This document shows positions 6,536-14,514 of a stretch of 15,398 nt of DNA, piece by piece. The DNA lies in the NCBI GenBank assembly GCA_030037185.1, contig JASHRR010001051.1:1-15398 (forward strand), in the 5' to 3' direction. Source of the stretch: Xanthobacteraceae bacterium (GTDB taxonomy: Bacteria; Pseudomonadota; Alphaproteobacteria; Rhizobiales; Xanthobacteraceae). A model generated the notes under the pieces. It saw nothing but the letters and a program-made list of their open reading frames with translations. It searched no databases and was not told the DNA's origin. Positions within the stretch are counted from its first letter, which is position 1, and each line of letters opens with the position of its first letter. A program made the translations under genes and the position numbers.

Positions 6536-7603
6536 CTAAGGCTTGCCACCGGCGGCAATTCTGAGCAGCCAATTAATCGAATCCGGCTTGAGTTCGTAAA
6601 GAACGCCATCGGTGTTCTGGCAGCTTGACCAATCCTTGGGATAGCCATTGGCCACAGTGAAATGGCAGAGCGAGCCGCCATTGGAATTGCCGCTGGCATC
6701 GTGGTCTCGCGCGATCAATCGATAGACGCCGCAATTGTCGCTGCACGCCTGCAAAGTTCGGGTCACGTATCGCCCGGTCGCCGGGAGTAATTGGTCCCAC
6801 GTTTTTATGGTATGCCACTGAGATGTGGACCAGGAATCGACGGCGGGCTGCGTGATGCAATCATTAAAAGCGCCCGGGAACCACGGCACCATGTCGGCAA
6901 TGATCGCCGTACAATCGCGACCGGGATTGGGGGCTGCTGGCAGCGACGAGGTGGCTCGCGCTATGATTGACGGAACCATGACGGACGGTGGCATTCCCAG
7001 TGGTGCTGGCGTTGCCGGTGTTGCTGCGGCCTGCTTGGCTGCCCGCTCGGGATCGATCACATCGACGTCGATGCGGAGTTCTTTGGCCTTAGTGGGACTC
7101 AGATAGGAGATGTTGCGCGGACCGGCGGTGGTGGCCCAGTCAACAGCATCGTAGTCGAGGCCAAGGCGGCTCATGTAGGCGCCGTAAAGAGCGTTACTGG
7201 CGCCATTTTCCTGGCCACCGACGCTCGCAGCGTGAAAGCCAATCTTTGCAGTGGGGCTCATCATCCGCGGATGCCCGGCCAGCCAGATGGCGGCACACGC
7301 ACTGTCGCACTCAGTCGCAACGAATGTCCCCCAACCCTTTAGCCTGACAAACTCACCGATCCGCATCGCGGCAATCAAGTTGCCGCCAGGGCCGCTGAGG
7401 ACCACAGCGACCTTCCTGGCCGTCAGCCTGCTGGCCGCGAGCTTGAACACCCGGAAGTCATCAAGGAAGATCTGACCATCGATCGAAATCCACTGCCCTT
7501 CGCTGCCTTTCATGAGATCGCCGGTATTGAATGTTGCTGCATTTGCTGAAACGACGGTGCCTGTCAGCAACGTCGCCGCCAGAGTACCGCTCAGCCATTC
7601 CAT
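6536..7603 (-). CDS. Exported ClpP-fold (COG3904-like) protein with C-terminal Cys-rich domain
   Basis: This intact gene has 355 residues. Residues 1-22 are a Sec signal peptide (core SGTLAATLLTGTVV, cleavage after SANA). Residues 40-185 resemble the ClpP/crotonase fold of predicted periplasmic proteins: VVLSGPGGNLIAAMRIGEFV (68-87), CDSACAAIWLAGHPR (99-113, with Ser101 at the nucleophile position) and IGFHAA (121-126, with His124 as the likely base). A Pro/Ala linker (about 190-228) joins a second domain with six cysteines (231, 249, 287, 291, 313, 328), suited to disulfides in the periplasm. That domain is not recognised. GGAG eight to nine bases before ATG 7603 supports the start. The substrate is unknown; whether it cleaves peptides is inference. 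Confidence 0.78.
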   Translation of the reverse strand: MEWLSGTLAATLLTGTVVSANAATFNTGDLMKGSEGQWISIDGQIFLDDFRVFKLAASRLTARKVAVVLSGPGGNLIAAMRIGEFVRLKGWGTFVATECDSACAAIWLAGHPRMMSPTAKIGFHAASVGGQENGASNALYGAYMSRLGLDYDAVDWATTAGPRNISYLSPTKAKELRIDVDVIDPERAAKQAAATPATPAPLGMPPSVMVPSIIARATSSLPAAPNPGRDCTAIIADMVPWFPGAFNDCITQPAVDSWSTSQWHTIKTWDQLLPATGRYVTRTLQACSDNCGVYRLIARDHDASGNSNGGSLCHFTVANGYPKDWSSCQNTDGVLYELKPDSINWLLRIAAGGKP

Positions 7604-8132
7604 CAGTGCTCTCCTTCAAAACATGCTTGAGTGGCTCGTGACAGCATGAAGCCATGCCGCCGCTCATTAACGCAGCCCGGCCCGGCTGGTTCGACGTGCA
7701 GATAAATCCGGCCTCTCTCTACACCGTGGCTTATGGCAACACTGGGAAGCTGTCGTTGTCGCCGTTGGCCCTGGCATGCGCGATTGCGGCCCGCTGGTTG
7801 CCTCGGCCCAAGGTCTGAGCCGCCGCCATGAACGCAATCAGGCTGTCCCGCACGTCCTTCTGGACGGGGGCCGCCGTGGAGCGCTCATCCGTTCAAAGCC
7901 CTCCACCCGCCGACATCAAGCGCGTCCTTGCGGCCCCCAAGATCGGCCTCGTCGTTGTTTTACTTCCCACCGCGCGGTGGCATCGATTTATGGTCATGCC
8001 TGCAACCAATCGCCCGCCAACATGATTTTAGCCTGGTTTCGCTTGTTGGAGAGGTCGAGACCGCACAGGTCGTCGAAAACTGGGAAGGTGCATAGGCTGG
8101 CGCCTGGCGCTGAGCGAGGCCGGAGGCGAGGC
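7604..8132. other. Gap between the ClpP-fold gene and the primase relic
   Basis: No gene is supported. CATGCT/AGCATG (7622-7627/7643-7648), just upstream of the leftward ClpP-fold gene, is a weak inverted repeat that could mark an operator. A plus-strand 55-codon ORF starts at 7654 (MPPLINAARPGWFDV...). A minus-strand ORF over 7731-7892 contains KDVRDSLIAFMAAAQTLGRG. The latter has protein-like composition and may be the tail of a lost gene. Neither has family support. Confidence 0.25.
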
Positions 8133-8919
8133 GTGAAAACGCGGAGCCATGCCGACCACGCGGCGCAGATCGCGGCGGAGATGATCGCAGCGTGCATTGA
8201 GACGCCGCCCGCTGCCATCGTATTCGACGGGCGCGTACATCGCTTCAAATCGGCACCCGCTCAACTGGCCAGAACCGGCTGGTTTGTGGCGCACGATGAT
8301 CCGGCAGGGCCGCGGTTCCTGTTCGGCGACTGGCGTGCCGGGATCAAGCAGGCCGGCAAGTGCGATCCCGGCCGCAAGCTCAGAAAGCGCGAGGCCGCGC
8401 AGCGGCGCAGGCGACTCAAGAAGAGGCAAAACGCGGCCACCTGGGAGGAGGCGAAGTTTCAGGCCGGCGCCGCGATCGAAGCGCAGGCGCGCTGGGACAG
8501 GTGCTCCTCGGCGAGCGCCAACCACGAATATCTGCGGCGCAAGAGTATCAAGCCTCACGGCTTGAGGATGGACGGCCAGGCACTGCTCGTCCCCATGCGC
8601 GACGTCGACGGCGAGCTGTGGTCGATCCAAGAGATCCGCCCCGACGGATTCAAGTCGAACCAAACGGGCGCCAGGCGCAGGAGCTGGTTTACGCTGATCG
8701 GCGAGGCCGGTGGCACGCTCTGCATCTGTGAAGGCTTCGCAACGGCGGCTTCGATCCGCGAGGCGACGGGCAATGCGGTGGCCGCCGCCGGCGATGCCGG
8801 CAACCTTGAGCCTCGCGATCGCGCTGCGCCTTGAGTATCGGAAGGCCAGGATCATCATGTGCGGCGACGATGACTGGCTGACACGGCCGGGACACACCGG
8901 GCGTCTTGATCCGCGATAG
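8133..8919 (+). pseudogene. Truncated TOPRIM primase of phage/plasmid type, frameshifted
   Basis: GTG 8133 is preceded by GGAGG (8121-8125), a good start that excludes the random-looking upstream part of the same frame. The N terminus (HAAQIAAEMIAACI, VFDGRVHRF, TGWFVAHDDPAGPRFLFGDW) and then HEYLRRKSIKPHGLRM, VPMRDVDGELWSIQEIRPDG and LCICEGFATAASIREATG fit primases with a TOPRIM core, as in integrated phages, plasmids and conjugative elements. The TOPRIM glutamate is residue 200 in CEGFAT. Near 8813 the frame breaks: the in-frame reading GNLEP-RDRAAP stops at 8834, while the +1 frame continues as LAIALRLEYRKARI and CGDDDWLTRPG, which holds the acidic DxD. Restoring a lost CT dinucleotide (CCTCTCGCG to CCTCGCG) joins them. 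After LTRPG the homology ends and a stop follows at 8919, so the remaining domains are deleted. Confidence 0.72.
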
Positions 8920-8953
8920 GGTCCTGTGGCCTCGTCGAGTTCCAGGGATTAAT

Positions 8954-8993
8954 GGCTGAAAGGTCGCCCGGTCGAGCGATTAAGGTTTCAGCC
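8954..8993. terminator. Inverted repeat at the 3' end of the DUF6282-type gene
   Basis: GGCTGAAA (8954-8961) and TTTCAGCC (8986-8993) pair perfectly, with an inner TCGC/GCGA pair in the loop. The repeat overlaps the last codons and stop of the leftward gene. There is no T-run after it in the minus direction, so it may be an RNA-stabilising hairpin or a weak terminator rather than a classic intrinsic one. Confidence 0.35.
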
Positions 8994-9858
8994 CCAACAG
9001 CTTCGCCGGATTGGTCTGGGACATCCGCACAATGTCGGCCTCGGAGATGCCCTGCGCGATCAGTCCTTTGTAGAACGCCAACAGTCCGTCGGGATGGAGA
9101 GGATTGTTGGGTTGACCAAGGTCGGTTGACAGGACCACGGAGGACGCTCCGACAGCGCGGATCACTTCCGCGTCCCTACGCAGCAGGTCTTGAGAAAGCC
9201 CACCATAGACCAGTTCGATATACGCGCCCAGCCTCGCGGCTTGTTGAATCTCGGATAGCGTGAGGGGGCCGCCGGGGTTGGTTAGCGCATGAGTGACCAT
9301 CACGTTCTGCACGCCCTGCCGCCTAGCCTCCTGGATAATTACCAGGTCTTCGCTTCCCGACGAGTGTCCGGTTTCGAGCACCAGGTTGCTTCTGGCGGCG
9401 ATTGCGATCACCTGTGCCACCTCGGGAACGACTGTGCCATCTCTAACCACGGGGGCAAACGGGCGCTGCTGCCTCGTGAGTTTCACCTGGGCCTCGGAGT
9501 CGAAGGTCGGCAGCCAGACCACCCGGCCGTAGCCGCCCCTGACCTTGGTCATCCATTCGACCGCCGCCGGGTTGACTCCGCCAACGGTAAGATCCAGCGA
9601 GATTCCCCCGAAGATCTCGATTCCCGGCACATCTTTGCGAACGATATAAGCAAGCGACGCCGTGGGCTCGTAGTGATTTTTGAGCACAATGGCGCGCATT
9701 CCGCGCTCTTTCGCCAGACGCGCTAGATCGACGGCGTCGATCTTCCTCGGAACGCCATCCGGATCGGAGTGCGCGTGCATATCGATCGCGCCGCTGAGGG
9801 TTTGCGCGTTCGCTGACAGCGAAAAAATCAGAAACATCGCCGCTAGCCATGACCTCAT
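8980..9858 (-). CDS. Exported amidohydrolase-like protein (DUF6282 type)
   Basis: The start at 9858 (MRSWLAAMFLIFSLSANA-QT) gives a clean signal peptide cleaved after residue 18 and has AAAGG seven bases upstream. A longer start at 9945 would bury the signal and is rejected. The 292-residue product has the metal-site pattern of an amidohydrolase-fold TIM barrel: DMHAHSDPD (26-34, HxH at 28 and 30), LKNHYEP (59-65), ETGHSSG (162-168, His165), VTHALTNPGG (188-197, His190) and STDLGQP (244-250, Asp246). The C terminus is MSQTNPAKLLGL, typical of metal-dependent hydrolases. It probably binds one or two divalent metals in the periplasm and hydrolyses an amide, lactone or similar bond. The substrate is unknown. 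It is divergent from hyuAB, and a metabolic link is possible but unproven. Confidence 0.82.
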   Translation of the reverse strand: MRSWLAAMFLIFSLSANAQTLSGAIDMHAHSDPDGVPRKIDAVDLARLAKERGMRAIVLKNHYEPTASLAYIVRKDVPGIEIFGGISLDLTVGGVNPAAVEWMTKVRGGYGRVVWLPTFDSEAQVKLTRQQRPFAPVVRDGTVVPEVAQVIAIAARSNLVLETGHSSGSEDLVIIQEARRQGVQNVMVTHALTNPGGPLTLSEIQQAARLGAYIELVYGGLSQDLLRRDAEVIRAVGASSVVLSTDLGQPNNPLHPDGLLAFYKGLIAQGISEADIVRMSQTNPAKLLGLKP

Positions 9859-10527
9859 GGATGTACCTTTCATCGAGCAAGTTTCGCTGGAGCTTGGGGT
9901 AGAGCTGATCCGAAGCAGCCATCGGCTTCCTCGGCAATGTGCCAATTATGCTACTGCACAACGCGGTGCCATGCCACGTCCGAGTGTGAGCACGAGGCAA
10001 CCGCGAAGCTTGGCGCGACGAAGGCTTGGTCGTTACAGATAACCCGGGGTAATGTGGCGACTTTTGCCACGGGAAAAACGGAGGTGGCGAGATGTTGTGG
10101 CGCGTACTGGGGGAATCTGCGCAAGCGGCAGACCTCGAAGTCTTGCAGCTTCTGCGCTCCATCAAGGTGCGTTTCGATTCGAGCCAGTTCAGCGGAGTAC
10201 ATCAGTCAATGTGGCCAGAGCAGCCGTCCGCCGTTGTGCGGCAGCCATTTCCGTGTATCGGAGCAACAATGATCGACCCCCGAGACGTTCCGAACGAAAA
10301 TCGCTACCCCTTTTTGGCTCATCCCAACACATTTTTCCGAATCTTGGCCCAGCCTCTTTCGAGCTTCTTCATCGCATTGATTGCGAGATGGGGCTTGCGT
10401 ATCTCTTGGCATAGTGGCCGATCGCACCAACCTCCTTCATGATGGCCCGGGTTGCACTCAGGCTTACCGCTCTTGAGATGGTCGGGATGGACGAAAAGCA
10501 CATGCTTGTGACTGAGAGCCGTGGCCG
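9859..10527. other. Long stretch without a recognisable gene
   Basis: Several ORFs of 70-120 codons exist on both strands, but none looks like a known family and none has steady coding character. The best candidates are a plus-strand ORF from ATG 10092 (MLWRVLGESAQAADLEVLQL...), with GGAGG about eight bases upstream, and a minus-strand ORF ending at 10319 (...HKHVLFVHPDHLKSGKPE...). They overlap and cannot both be real. TAGCATAAT on the minus strand at about 9945-9953 could be a -10 element for the exported hydrolase gene. I would treat the stretch as regulatory sequence plus decayed DNA. Confidence 0.3.
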
Positions 10528-10546
10528 CCGGGGAGAGCTTCCCCGG
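10528..10546 (+). promoter_or_regulatory. GC-rich stem-loop 45 bases upstream of hyuA
   Basis: CCGGGGA-GAGCT-TCCCCGG is a perfect seven-base stem with a five-base loop. It lies upstream of the hyuA start with no T-run, so it is not a standard terminator. It may be a structured leader element or a regulator-binding palindrome. This is inference from symmetry only. Confidence 0.3.
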
Positions 10547-10590
10547 TCCGTTCACGCACGCTACTGTCGCCGCGTCTCAACCCTTCGGAC

Positions 10591-12675
10591 GTGCGCGTGA
10601 CGTCTTCCCCACAGGTCCGGCTCGGCGTCGATATCGGCGGCACCTTCACCGACGTCGCGTTGGAGGTCGGCGAGAGCCGCTTCACCGCCAAAGTCCTCAC
10701 CACGCCGCGCGCCCCGGAACAAGGCGTGCTGGCGGCCGTGTGCGCGGTCACCGCCGCGGCCAAAGTGGCGCCCGGTGACGTCGGCCTGGTCATCCATGGC
10801 ACCACGCTCGCCACCAACGCGCTGATCGAGCGCAAGGGGGCCAAGACCGCGCTGCTGACGACCGAGGGCTTCCGCGACATCGTCGAGATCCGCCACGAGA
10901 ATCGCTTCGAGCAGTACGACGTCAACATCGACCTGCCGCCGCCCTTGGTGCCGCGGCGGCTGCGTCTGCCGGTGAAGGAGCGCATCAACGCGCAAGGGAA
11001 CGTGTTGGTGCCGCTCGACGCTGCGAGCCTGGATGCGGCGATCGCAGCACTCCAGGCGCAGGCGGTCGAGGCGGTCGCCGTAGGCTTCCTGCACAGCTTC
11101 ACCAACCCCGACCACGAGAAGCGCGTGGGGGAGGCGATCCAGCGCCGCCTGCCTAAGGTCGCGGTAACGTTATCGTCCGAGGTTTCGCCTGAGATGCGCG
11201 AGTACGAGCGGTTCTCCACCGCCTGCGCCAACGCTTATATCCAGCCGCTGATGGGCCGCTATCTCGAGCAGCTCGCGGCCGAGCTCGTCCGCGCCGGCTT
11301 CACCTGTCCTTTGCTGCTGATGACCGCGGGCGGCGGCATCACCACGGTCGAGACGGCGATTCGCTTCCCGGTGCGCCTGGTCGAATCCGGCCCCGCCGGC
11401 GGCGCCATCTTCGCCGCTGCGATCGCGCGCCAGCACGGGCTCGACCAGGTGCTGTCGTTCGACATGGGTGGCACCACCGCCAAGATCTGCCTGATCGACA
11501 AGGCGCAGCCGCAGACCGCGCGCGCCTTCGAGGTGGCGCGCATCTACCGTTTCTTGAAAGGCAGCGGCCTGCCGCTGCGCATCCCGGTGATCGAGATGGT
11601 CGAGATCGGCGCCGGCGGCGGCTCGATCGGTCGAGTCGATAGCTTGGGGCGCATCGCGGTCGGCCCCGACAGCGCTGGCTCCGAGCCTGGTCCGGCCTGC
11701 TACGGCCGCGGCGGCGCCGCGCCCACCGTCACCGACGCCGATGTGGTGCTCGGCCGTATCGATCCCAAGACCTTCTCCGGCGGCGATGTGTCGCTGGACG
11801 TGACCGCCGCCCAGCGCGCGGTTGCCGGGCGTGTCGGCACGGCGCTGAACCTCGCCGCCGAACATGCAGCTCTTGGCATAAGTGAAGTGGTCGACGAGAA
11901 CATGGCCAACGCCACGAGAGTGCACGCGATCGAGAGCGGCAAGGACGTCCGCTCGCGCACCCTGATCGCGTTCGGAGGGGCCGCGCCGCTGCATGCCGCG
12001 AGAGTCGCCGAGAAGCTCGGCGTCGGGCGTGTGCTCGTTCCCGCCAATGCCGGCGTCGGCTCGGCGGTCGGTTTCCTGCGTGCCCCCGTCGCCTACGAGA
12101 TCGTGCGCAGCCGGCTCATGCGTGTGAGCTCTTTCGATGAGGCCGAAGCGAACGCGTTGGTTCTGGAGATGCGTGGCGAGGCCGAGGCGATCGTCTGCCG
12201 CGGCGCCGGCGCCGCCAAGCTCGTGGAGCAACGCTTTGCCTTCATGCGCTATCGCGGCCAGGGCCACGAGATCGCCATCAACCTGCCGCTACGGGCTTTC
12301 GCGGCCGACGACCGCGCGACGTTGACCGAACTGTTCGAGGCCGCCTACCGCCGGCTCTATAGCCGTGCCATCCCCGGTGTGGATATCGAAATCCTGAGCT
12401 GGGTGGTCTCGGTCGCCGCCCCCGCCAAAGGCAGGCTTGCCGAGCCCGGCAGCGAGCGCGCATACGAGCCGCCGCCGAAGGCGCGGCGCCGGGTCTTCGA
12501 TCCGCACAGCGGCGAGTTCCTCGACGTCGCGGTGTACTGGCGGCCCGACCTCGCACCGGGGGCACGCATCCCGGGGCCAGCGGTGATCGCCGAGGATGAG
12601 ACCTCGACGGTCGTCAGCCCGCTCTTCGACGCCCGCATCGACCGTTTCGGGTATATTGAGATGACGCGGCGATAA
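10591..12675 (+). CDS. hyuA: Hydantoinase/oxoprolinase A subunit (ATP-binding)
   Basis: This intact 694-residue subunit is of normal length for HyuA/N-methylhydantoinase A/5-oxoprolinase. The N-terminal nucleotide-binding motif is LGVDIGGTFTDVAL (near residues 11-24), followed by IHGTTLATNALIERKGAKTA and EGFRDIVEI. The actin-like ATPase second half carries LVESGPAGGAIFAA, FDMGGTTAK (290-298) and GPDSAGSEPGPACYGRGG (from residue 358, Cys370), then FGGAAPLHA (461-469) and a beta-rich C-terminal domain ending PGPAVIAEDETSTVV. It phosphorylates its cyclic amide or carbonyl substrate using ATP, and HyuB completes the reaction. Starts at GTG 10591 or GTG 10597 both lack a clear Shine-Dalgarno. The family also includes acetone and acetophenone carboxylases, so the exact substrate is open. 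Confidence 0.93.
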   Translation: MRVTSSPQVRLGVDIGGTFTDVALEVGESRFTAKVLTTPRAPEQGVLAAVCAVTAAAKVAPGDVGLVIHGTTLATNALIERKGAKTALLTTEGFRDIVEIRHENRFEQYDVNIDLPPPLVPRRLRLPVKERINAQGNVLVPLDAASLDAAIAALQAQAVEAVAVGFLHSFTNPDHEKRVGEAIQRRLPKVAVTLSSEVSPEMREYERFSTACANAYIQPLMGRYLEQLAAELVRAGFTCPLLLMTAGGGITTVETAIRFPVRLVESGPAGGAIFAAAIARQHGLDQVLSFDMGGTTAKICLIDKAQPQTARAFEVARIYRFLKGSGLPLRIPVIEMVEIGAGGGSIGRVDSLGRIAVGPDSAGSEPGPACYGRGGAAPTVTDADVVLGRIDPKTFSGGDVSLDVTAAQRAVAGRVGTALNLAAEHAALGISEVVDENMANATRVHAIESGKDVRSRTLIAFGGAAPLHAARVAEKLGVGRVLVPANAGVGSAVGFLRAPVAYEIVRSRLMRVSSFDEAEANALVLEMRGEAEAIVCRGAGAAKLVEQRFAFMRYRGQGHEIAINLPLRAFAADDRATLTELFEAAYRRLYSRAIPGVDIEILSWVVSVAAPAKGRLAEPGSERAYEPPPKARRRVFDPHSGEFLDVAVYWRPDLAPGARIPGPAVIAEDETSTVVSPLFDARIDRFGYIEMTRR

Positions 12676-12682
12676 GTCGGCG

Positions 12683-12764
12683 CGTCATTGCGAGAAGCGT
12701 TAGCCAGGGGGGATCCAGTAAGTGATACGCCCTGGATTTGCTTCACTGCGCCCGCAATGGCAGG
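12683..12764. repeat. Degenerate palindromic intergenic repeat between hyuA and hyuB
   Basis: The outer arms CATTGCG (12686-12692) and CGCAATG (12753-12759), and the inner arms ATCCAG (12713-12718) and CTGGAT (12732-12737), pair to form a long imperfect hairpin. The arrangement GTCATTGCGAG...ATCCAG...CTGGATTGCTTC...CGCAATG is that of the abundant palindromic repeat scattered in Bradyrhizobium and Rhodopseudomonas genomes (known from these genomes, not searched). This copy has diverged arms. It fills most of the 99-base gap inside the presumed operon and ends just before the hyuB ribosome-binding site, so its hairpin could affect mRNA stability or the A:B ratio. Confidence 0.7.
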
Positions 12765-12774
12765 ATGGAGATCG

Positions 12775-14514
12775 ATGGTCTTCCGTCCGAACAAGGCGAT
12801 TACTCAGATCCACACCCAGATCATGTGGAGCCGCCTGATCGCTGTCGTGGAACAGCAGGCGCAGACCATGCTGCGCACGGCGTTCAGCACCTCGGTCCGC
12901 GAGGCCGGCGACCTCTCGGCTGGTGTCTTCGACCGTCACGGCCGCATGTTGGCGCAGGCGGTCACCGGCACGCCTGGCCACGTGAACTCGATGGCGAATG
13001 CCGTGAAGCACTTCCTCGACATCTATCCGTTGGCGTCGATGAAGCCTGGCGACCACTACATCACCAACGATCCGTGGCTGACCTCGGGCCATCTCCACGA
13101 CATCACTGTGGTGACGCCGAGCTTCTATCATGGCGAGCGCGTGGCCCTGTTCGCGAACACGATCCACGTCGTCGACATCGGTGGCCTCGGCATGGGACCG
13201 GACGGAAGGCAGGTATTCGAGGAAGGCCTCGCCATCCCGATCATGCCGCTCGCGCGCGAGGACAAGATGAACGAGGATCTGTTGCGCCTGGTGCGCGCCA
13301 ACGTGCGCGAGCCGTTGCAGGTCGAGGGCGACATCTACGCGACGGCCGCCTGCAACGACGAAGGCAGCCGGCGCCTAGTCGAAATGATGGACGAGTTCGA
13401 GATCGCCGATCTCGACCGTCTTGGCGACACCATCGTTAAGGCGTCGCGCGAGGCGACGCTCGCACGCATCCGCACCCTTCCGAGGGGGACCTATCGCAAC
13501 AGCGTCAACATGGACGGCTACGACAAGCCGTTGCTGCTCAACGCCGCGCTGACCATCGCGGACGACGGAATCCACATCGACTTCGACGGAACCTCGCCGG
13601 CCTCCGCCTACGGCATCAACGTCGTCTACAACTATTGCCTCGCGTACGCCGCCTTCGGGGTCAAATGCATCGTCGCCCCCGAAGTGCCGAACAACGCGGG
13701 TTCGTTGTCCGCGATTGCGGTTAGCGCGCCTGAAGGCTCGGTGCTCAATGTCAAGCGGCCGTGGCCTGTCGCCGCGCGCCACACCGTCGGCCACATGCTG
13801 CCTGACCTCGTCTTCGGCTGCCTGCATCAGGTAATGCCGGGCGGGGTGCCGGCGGAAGGTGCCTCGTCCTTGTGGAACCCGCAGATCTTCGGCGGCGGCT
13901 CCTTGGTCGAGGAGGTCGAAGAGAGCACCGAGGCAAACAGCTTGCCCGAGTTCAGCACTGTTATCTTTCACTGCGGCGGCGCCGGCGCCCGTCCGACCAA
14001 GGACGGACTGAGTGTCACCGCCTTCCCGTCTGGGGTGCGTACCATCCCGATCGAGGCGACCGAGAGCGTGGCTCCCGTCCTCTTCCACTGCCGCGAGTTC
14101 CGCGAAGGCTCCGGTGGCGCTGGCCGCTTCCGCGGCGGCCTTGGTCAGGTAATCGAACTCGGCGGCGCCGCTGCCAACGCCGTCGCCATGTTGTGCAATT
14201 TCGAGCGCGTGCACAACCCGGCGCGCGGCCGCGATGGCGGCAAGGCGGGCGCGCCGGGCGCAGTCAGCCTGCGCTCCGGCCGGCCGATCCGCCCCAAGGG
14301 CCGGCAAACCGTCCCGCGGCGCGACGCGATCCGGCTTGAGTTGCCCGGCGGCGGCGGCTTCGGCGATCCTCGGGCCCGCGATCCCGAGCGCGTTCGCGAC
14401 GACGTGCTCGACGGACTGATCACCGCCGAAGACGCGCGGCGAGACTACGGCGTCGCCCTCGATGGCCGGGGCCGTCTCGATCCCGAAGAAACCCGCCGGC
14501 TCAGGAGTTCCTGA
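12775..14514 (+). CDS. hyuB: Hydantoinase/oxoprolinase B subunit
   Basis: This intact 579-residue B subunit is of family-typical length. ATG 12775 (MVFRPNKAITQIHTQIMWSR) is chosen over an in-frame start at 12688: GGAG lies just upstream and the extra 29 residues would be encoded by the palindromic repeat. Motifs are VVEQQAQTMLRTAFSTSVRE, DLSAGVFDRHGRMLAQ, TGTPGHVNSM, ITNDPWLTSGHLHDI (about 96-110), VVTPSFYHGERVALFAN, FDGTSPAS and the conserved C-terminal LPGGGGFGDPRARDPERV (about 523-540). With HyuA it forms the ATP-dependent hydantoinase/oxoprolinase/caprolactamase-type enzyme, which opens cyclic amides or carboxylates ketones. Same strand and a 99-base gap suggest cotranscription. No racemase, carbamoylase or transporter gene follows, so the pathway is not defined here. 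Confidence 0.93.
   Translation: MVFRPNKAITQIHTQIMWSRLIAVVEQQAQTMLRTAFSTSVREAGDLSAGVFDRHGRMLAQAVTGTPGHVNSMANAVKHFLDIYPLASMKPGDHYITNDPWLTSGHLHDITVVTPSFYHGERVALFANTIHVVDIGGLGMGPDGRQVFEEGLAIPIMPLAREDKMNEDLLRLVRANVREPLQVEGDIYATAACNDEGSRRLVEMMDEFEIADLDRLGDTIVKASREATLARIRTLPRGTYRNSVNMDGYDKPLLLNAALTIADDGIHIDFDGTSPASAYGINVVYNYCLAYAAFGVKCIVAPEVPNNAGSLSAIAVSAPEGSVLNVKRPWPVAARHTVGHMLPDLVFGCLHQVMPGGVPAEGASSLWNPQIFGGGSLVEEVEESTEANSLPEFSTVIFHCGGAGARPTKDGLSVTAFPSGVRTIPIEATESVAPVLFHCREFREGSGGAGRFRGGLGQVIELGGAAANAVAMLCNFERVHNPARGRDGGKAGAPGAVSLRSGRPIRPKGRQTVPRRDAIRLELPGGGGFGDPRARDPERVRDDVLDGLITAEDARRDYGVALDGRGRLDPEETRRLRSS

Noticed and set aside
7776..8132. Upstream extension of the primase frame
   Set aside because: Composition is Arg/His/Ser-rich and unrelated to primases; GTG 8133 has the ribosome-binding site.
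8028..8897. Minus-strand ORF of 289 codons
   Set aside because: Antisense to the primase relic, whose plus-strand frame carries recognisable TOPRIM motifs.
9930..9960. Sigma-54-like TTGGCACATTGCCG on the minus strand
   Set aside because: Only one base separates TGGCAC from TTGC, where the consensus needs about five.
9443..10165. Minus-strand ORF of 240 codons with an in-frame ATG after GAGGAAG (MAASDQLYPKLQ...)
   Set aside because: It continues into the wrong frame of the exported hydrolase gene and becomes Arg-rich; the real gene starts at 9858 in another frame.
11170..12267. Minus-strand ORF of 365 codons
   Set aside because: It is fully antisense to hyuA, rich in His/Arg/Gly/Ala, with no motifs; an artefact of codon bias in hyuA.
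13375..14307. Minus-strand ORF of 310 codons
   Set aside because: Antisense shadow of hyuB with random composition.
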